Source: CAYJLB01 sp964370845 (GTDB lineage Bacteria > Bacillota > Clostridia > Oscillospirales > Ruminococcaceae). Taken from it: a stretch of DNA of 22,644 nucleotides. Numbering within the stretch: position 1 is the stretch's first letter; each line of letters opens with the position of its first letter. The stretch spans positions 1 through 22,644 of the forward strand of contig CAYJLB010000032.1 in NCBI GenBank assembly GCA_964370845.1. The letters run 5' to 3'. This document shows, piece by piece, positions 21,683 to 22,644 of the stretch. The translations under genes and the position numbers were made by a program. Below the pieces are notes generated by a model. That model worked only from the letters and a program-made list of their open reading frames with translations, was not told the origin of the DNA and made no database searches.

Positions 21683-22644
21683 TTATTTTTCGCAAGAAGA
21701 TACAACGCCTGAACCTACAGTACGTCCACCTTCACGAATTGCAAAACGAAGACCTTCTTCGATTGCGATAGGAGTGATAAGGTCTACTTTGATTTCTACG
21801 TTATCACCAGGCATACACATTTCTTTTCCATCAGGAAGTTTGATAACGCCAGTTACGTCAGTAGTTCTGAAGTAGAATTGTGGTCTGTAGTTGTCAAAGA
21901 AAGGAGTGTGACGTCCGCCTTCTTCTTTCTTAAGAACGTATACTTGACCAACGAATTTAGTTAAAGGTTTGATTGAACCTGGTTTTGAAAGAACTTGTCC
22001 TCTTTCGATGTCAGAACGTTGAACACCACGAAGTAGAGCACCGATGTTATCTCCTGCTTCAGCGTAGTCAAGAAGTTTTCTGAACATTTCAATACCTGTG
22101 ATAACAGTTTTTGAAGATTCTTCTTTAAGACCAACGATTTCGATTTCTTCGTTAAGCTTGATTTGTCCTCTTTCAACTCTACCAGTAGCAACAGTACCAC
22201 GACCAGTGATAGTGAATACGTCTTCTACAGGCATTAGGAATGGAAGGTCAGCTTTTCTTTCTGGAGTTGGGATGTAATCGTCAACTGCAGCCATTAGTTC
22301 AAGGATTGAAGCGTAAGCTGGGTCAGCAATATCTTCTGGAGCTTCGATAGCTTGAAGAGCTGAACCTTTGATGATTGGAGTATCATCACCAGGGAAATCG
22401 TATTTGTCAAGTAGTTCTCTGATGTCCATTTCTACTAGTTCTAGTAATTCTGGATCGTCTACTTGGTCAGCTTTGTTCATGAAAACAACGATTGCTGGAA
22501 CACCTACTTGACGAGCAAGAAGAATGTGTTCTCTAGTTTGAGCCATAGGTCCGTCTGAAGCAGCACAAACAAGGATAGCACCGTCCATTTGAGCAGCACC
22601 AGTGATCATGTTTTTAACGTAGTCAGCATGTCCTGGGCAGTCAA
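21683..22644 (-). CDS. tuf: elongation factor Tu, 5' end cut by window edge
   Basis: About 320 C-terminal residues of EF-Tu, the GTPase that brings aminoacyl-tRNA to the ribosome. The frame is open to the window edge and begins DCPGHADYVKNMITGAAQMD (G3 motif DCPGH), so about the first 80 residues, with the P-loop, lie beyond 22644. FMNKADQVDD contains the G4 NKxD motif and KGSALQAIE the G5 motif. Domain 2 (FTITGRGTVATGRVERG) and domain 3 (GRHTPFFDNYRPQFYFRTTD, ending GSGVVSSCEK) follow. It ends with a strong terminator. An internal ATG at 22609 is not the start. Whether it belongs to a str operon cannot be seen. Confidence 0.97.
   Translation of the reverse strand, partial: DCPGHADYVKNMITGAAQMDGAILVCAASDGPMAQTREHILLARQVGVPAIVVFMNKADQVDDPELLELVEMDIRELLDKYDFPGDDTPIIKGSALQAIEAPEDIADPAYASILELMAAVDDYIPTPERKADLPFLMPVEDVFTITGRGTVATGRVERGQIKLNEEIEIVGLKEESSKTVITGIEMFRKLLDYAEAGDNIGALLRGVQRSDIERGQVLSKPGSIKPLTKFVGQVYVLKKEEGGRHTPFFDNYRPQFYFRTTDVTGVIKLPDGKEMCMPGDNVEIKVDLITPIAIEEGLRFAIREGGRTVGSGVVSSCEK

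Overview
The window is an AT-rich stretch of chromosome from a low-GC Gram-positive bacterium, most likely an uncultured member of the Bacillota/Clostridia. The reasons are: strong AAAGGA/AGGAG ribosome-binding sites, sigma-A-type promoters with almost invariant 17-bp spacers, many rho-independent terminators, lipobox lipoproteins, meso-diaminopimelate dehydrogenase, a CsoR-regulated copper ATPase and a perfect CcpA-type cre box. No phage, transposase, CRISPR or plasmid signature was seen. All assignments come from reading the sequence; no database search was run.

Layout. Positions 1-500: two minus-strand serine tRNA genes (GCT and TGA) with their own promoter, a 5'-leader hairpin, a hairpin between them and a terminator. 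557-3073: meso-DAP dehydrogenase (ddh) and a MATE exporter, both minus strand, the exporter behind a promoter that overlaps a TetR-type palindrome. 3202-5204: a two-gene plus-strand operon of unknown function (a lipoprotein and a four-helix membrane protein). 5287-11353: the polyamine importer potA-potB-potC-potD followed by a uracil-type NCS2 permease, ending in a large hairpin terminator. 11404-12477: a cre-controlled sugar isomerase-like TIM-barrel gene, followed by three tandem copies of a 95-bp intergenic repeat. 12771-15700: copA-csoR copper efflux operon (minus strand) behind a CsoR operator. 15763-16735: a class M-type sirtuin. 16738-18284: an aldo/keto reductase and an orphan type IV pilin-like gene (minus strand). 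18406-21622: a second MATE exporter and a cardiolipin synthase. 21625-22644: terminator and most of EF-Tu (tuf), cut by the right edge.

The most unusual locus is potA. It carries an in-frame TAG exactly where a conserved glutamate follows the ABC H-loop (THDQ-E-EAL). Its C-terminal TOBE domain is also split by about 177 residues of two tandem Ig-like repeats resembling those of Gram-positive surface proteins, a surprising module inside a cytoplasmic ATPase. The next most interesting items are: a CopZ-sized metallochaperone fused to the end of CopA but still preceded by a complete internal ribosome-binding site and ATG; a dispersed intergenic element with a 45-nt core bounded by CCCGC and GCGAGG, found directly after three genes with signs of base-pair covariation; a stand-alone sirtuin with the Gln-for-His change of SirTM enzymes; and a lone pilin gene with no pilus machinery nearby.
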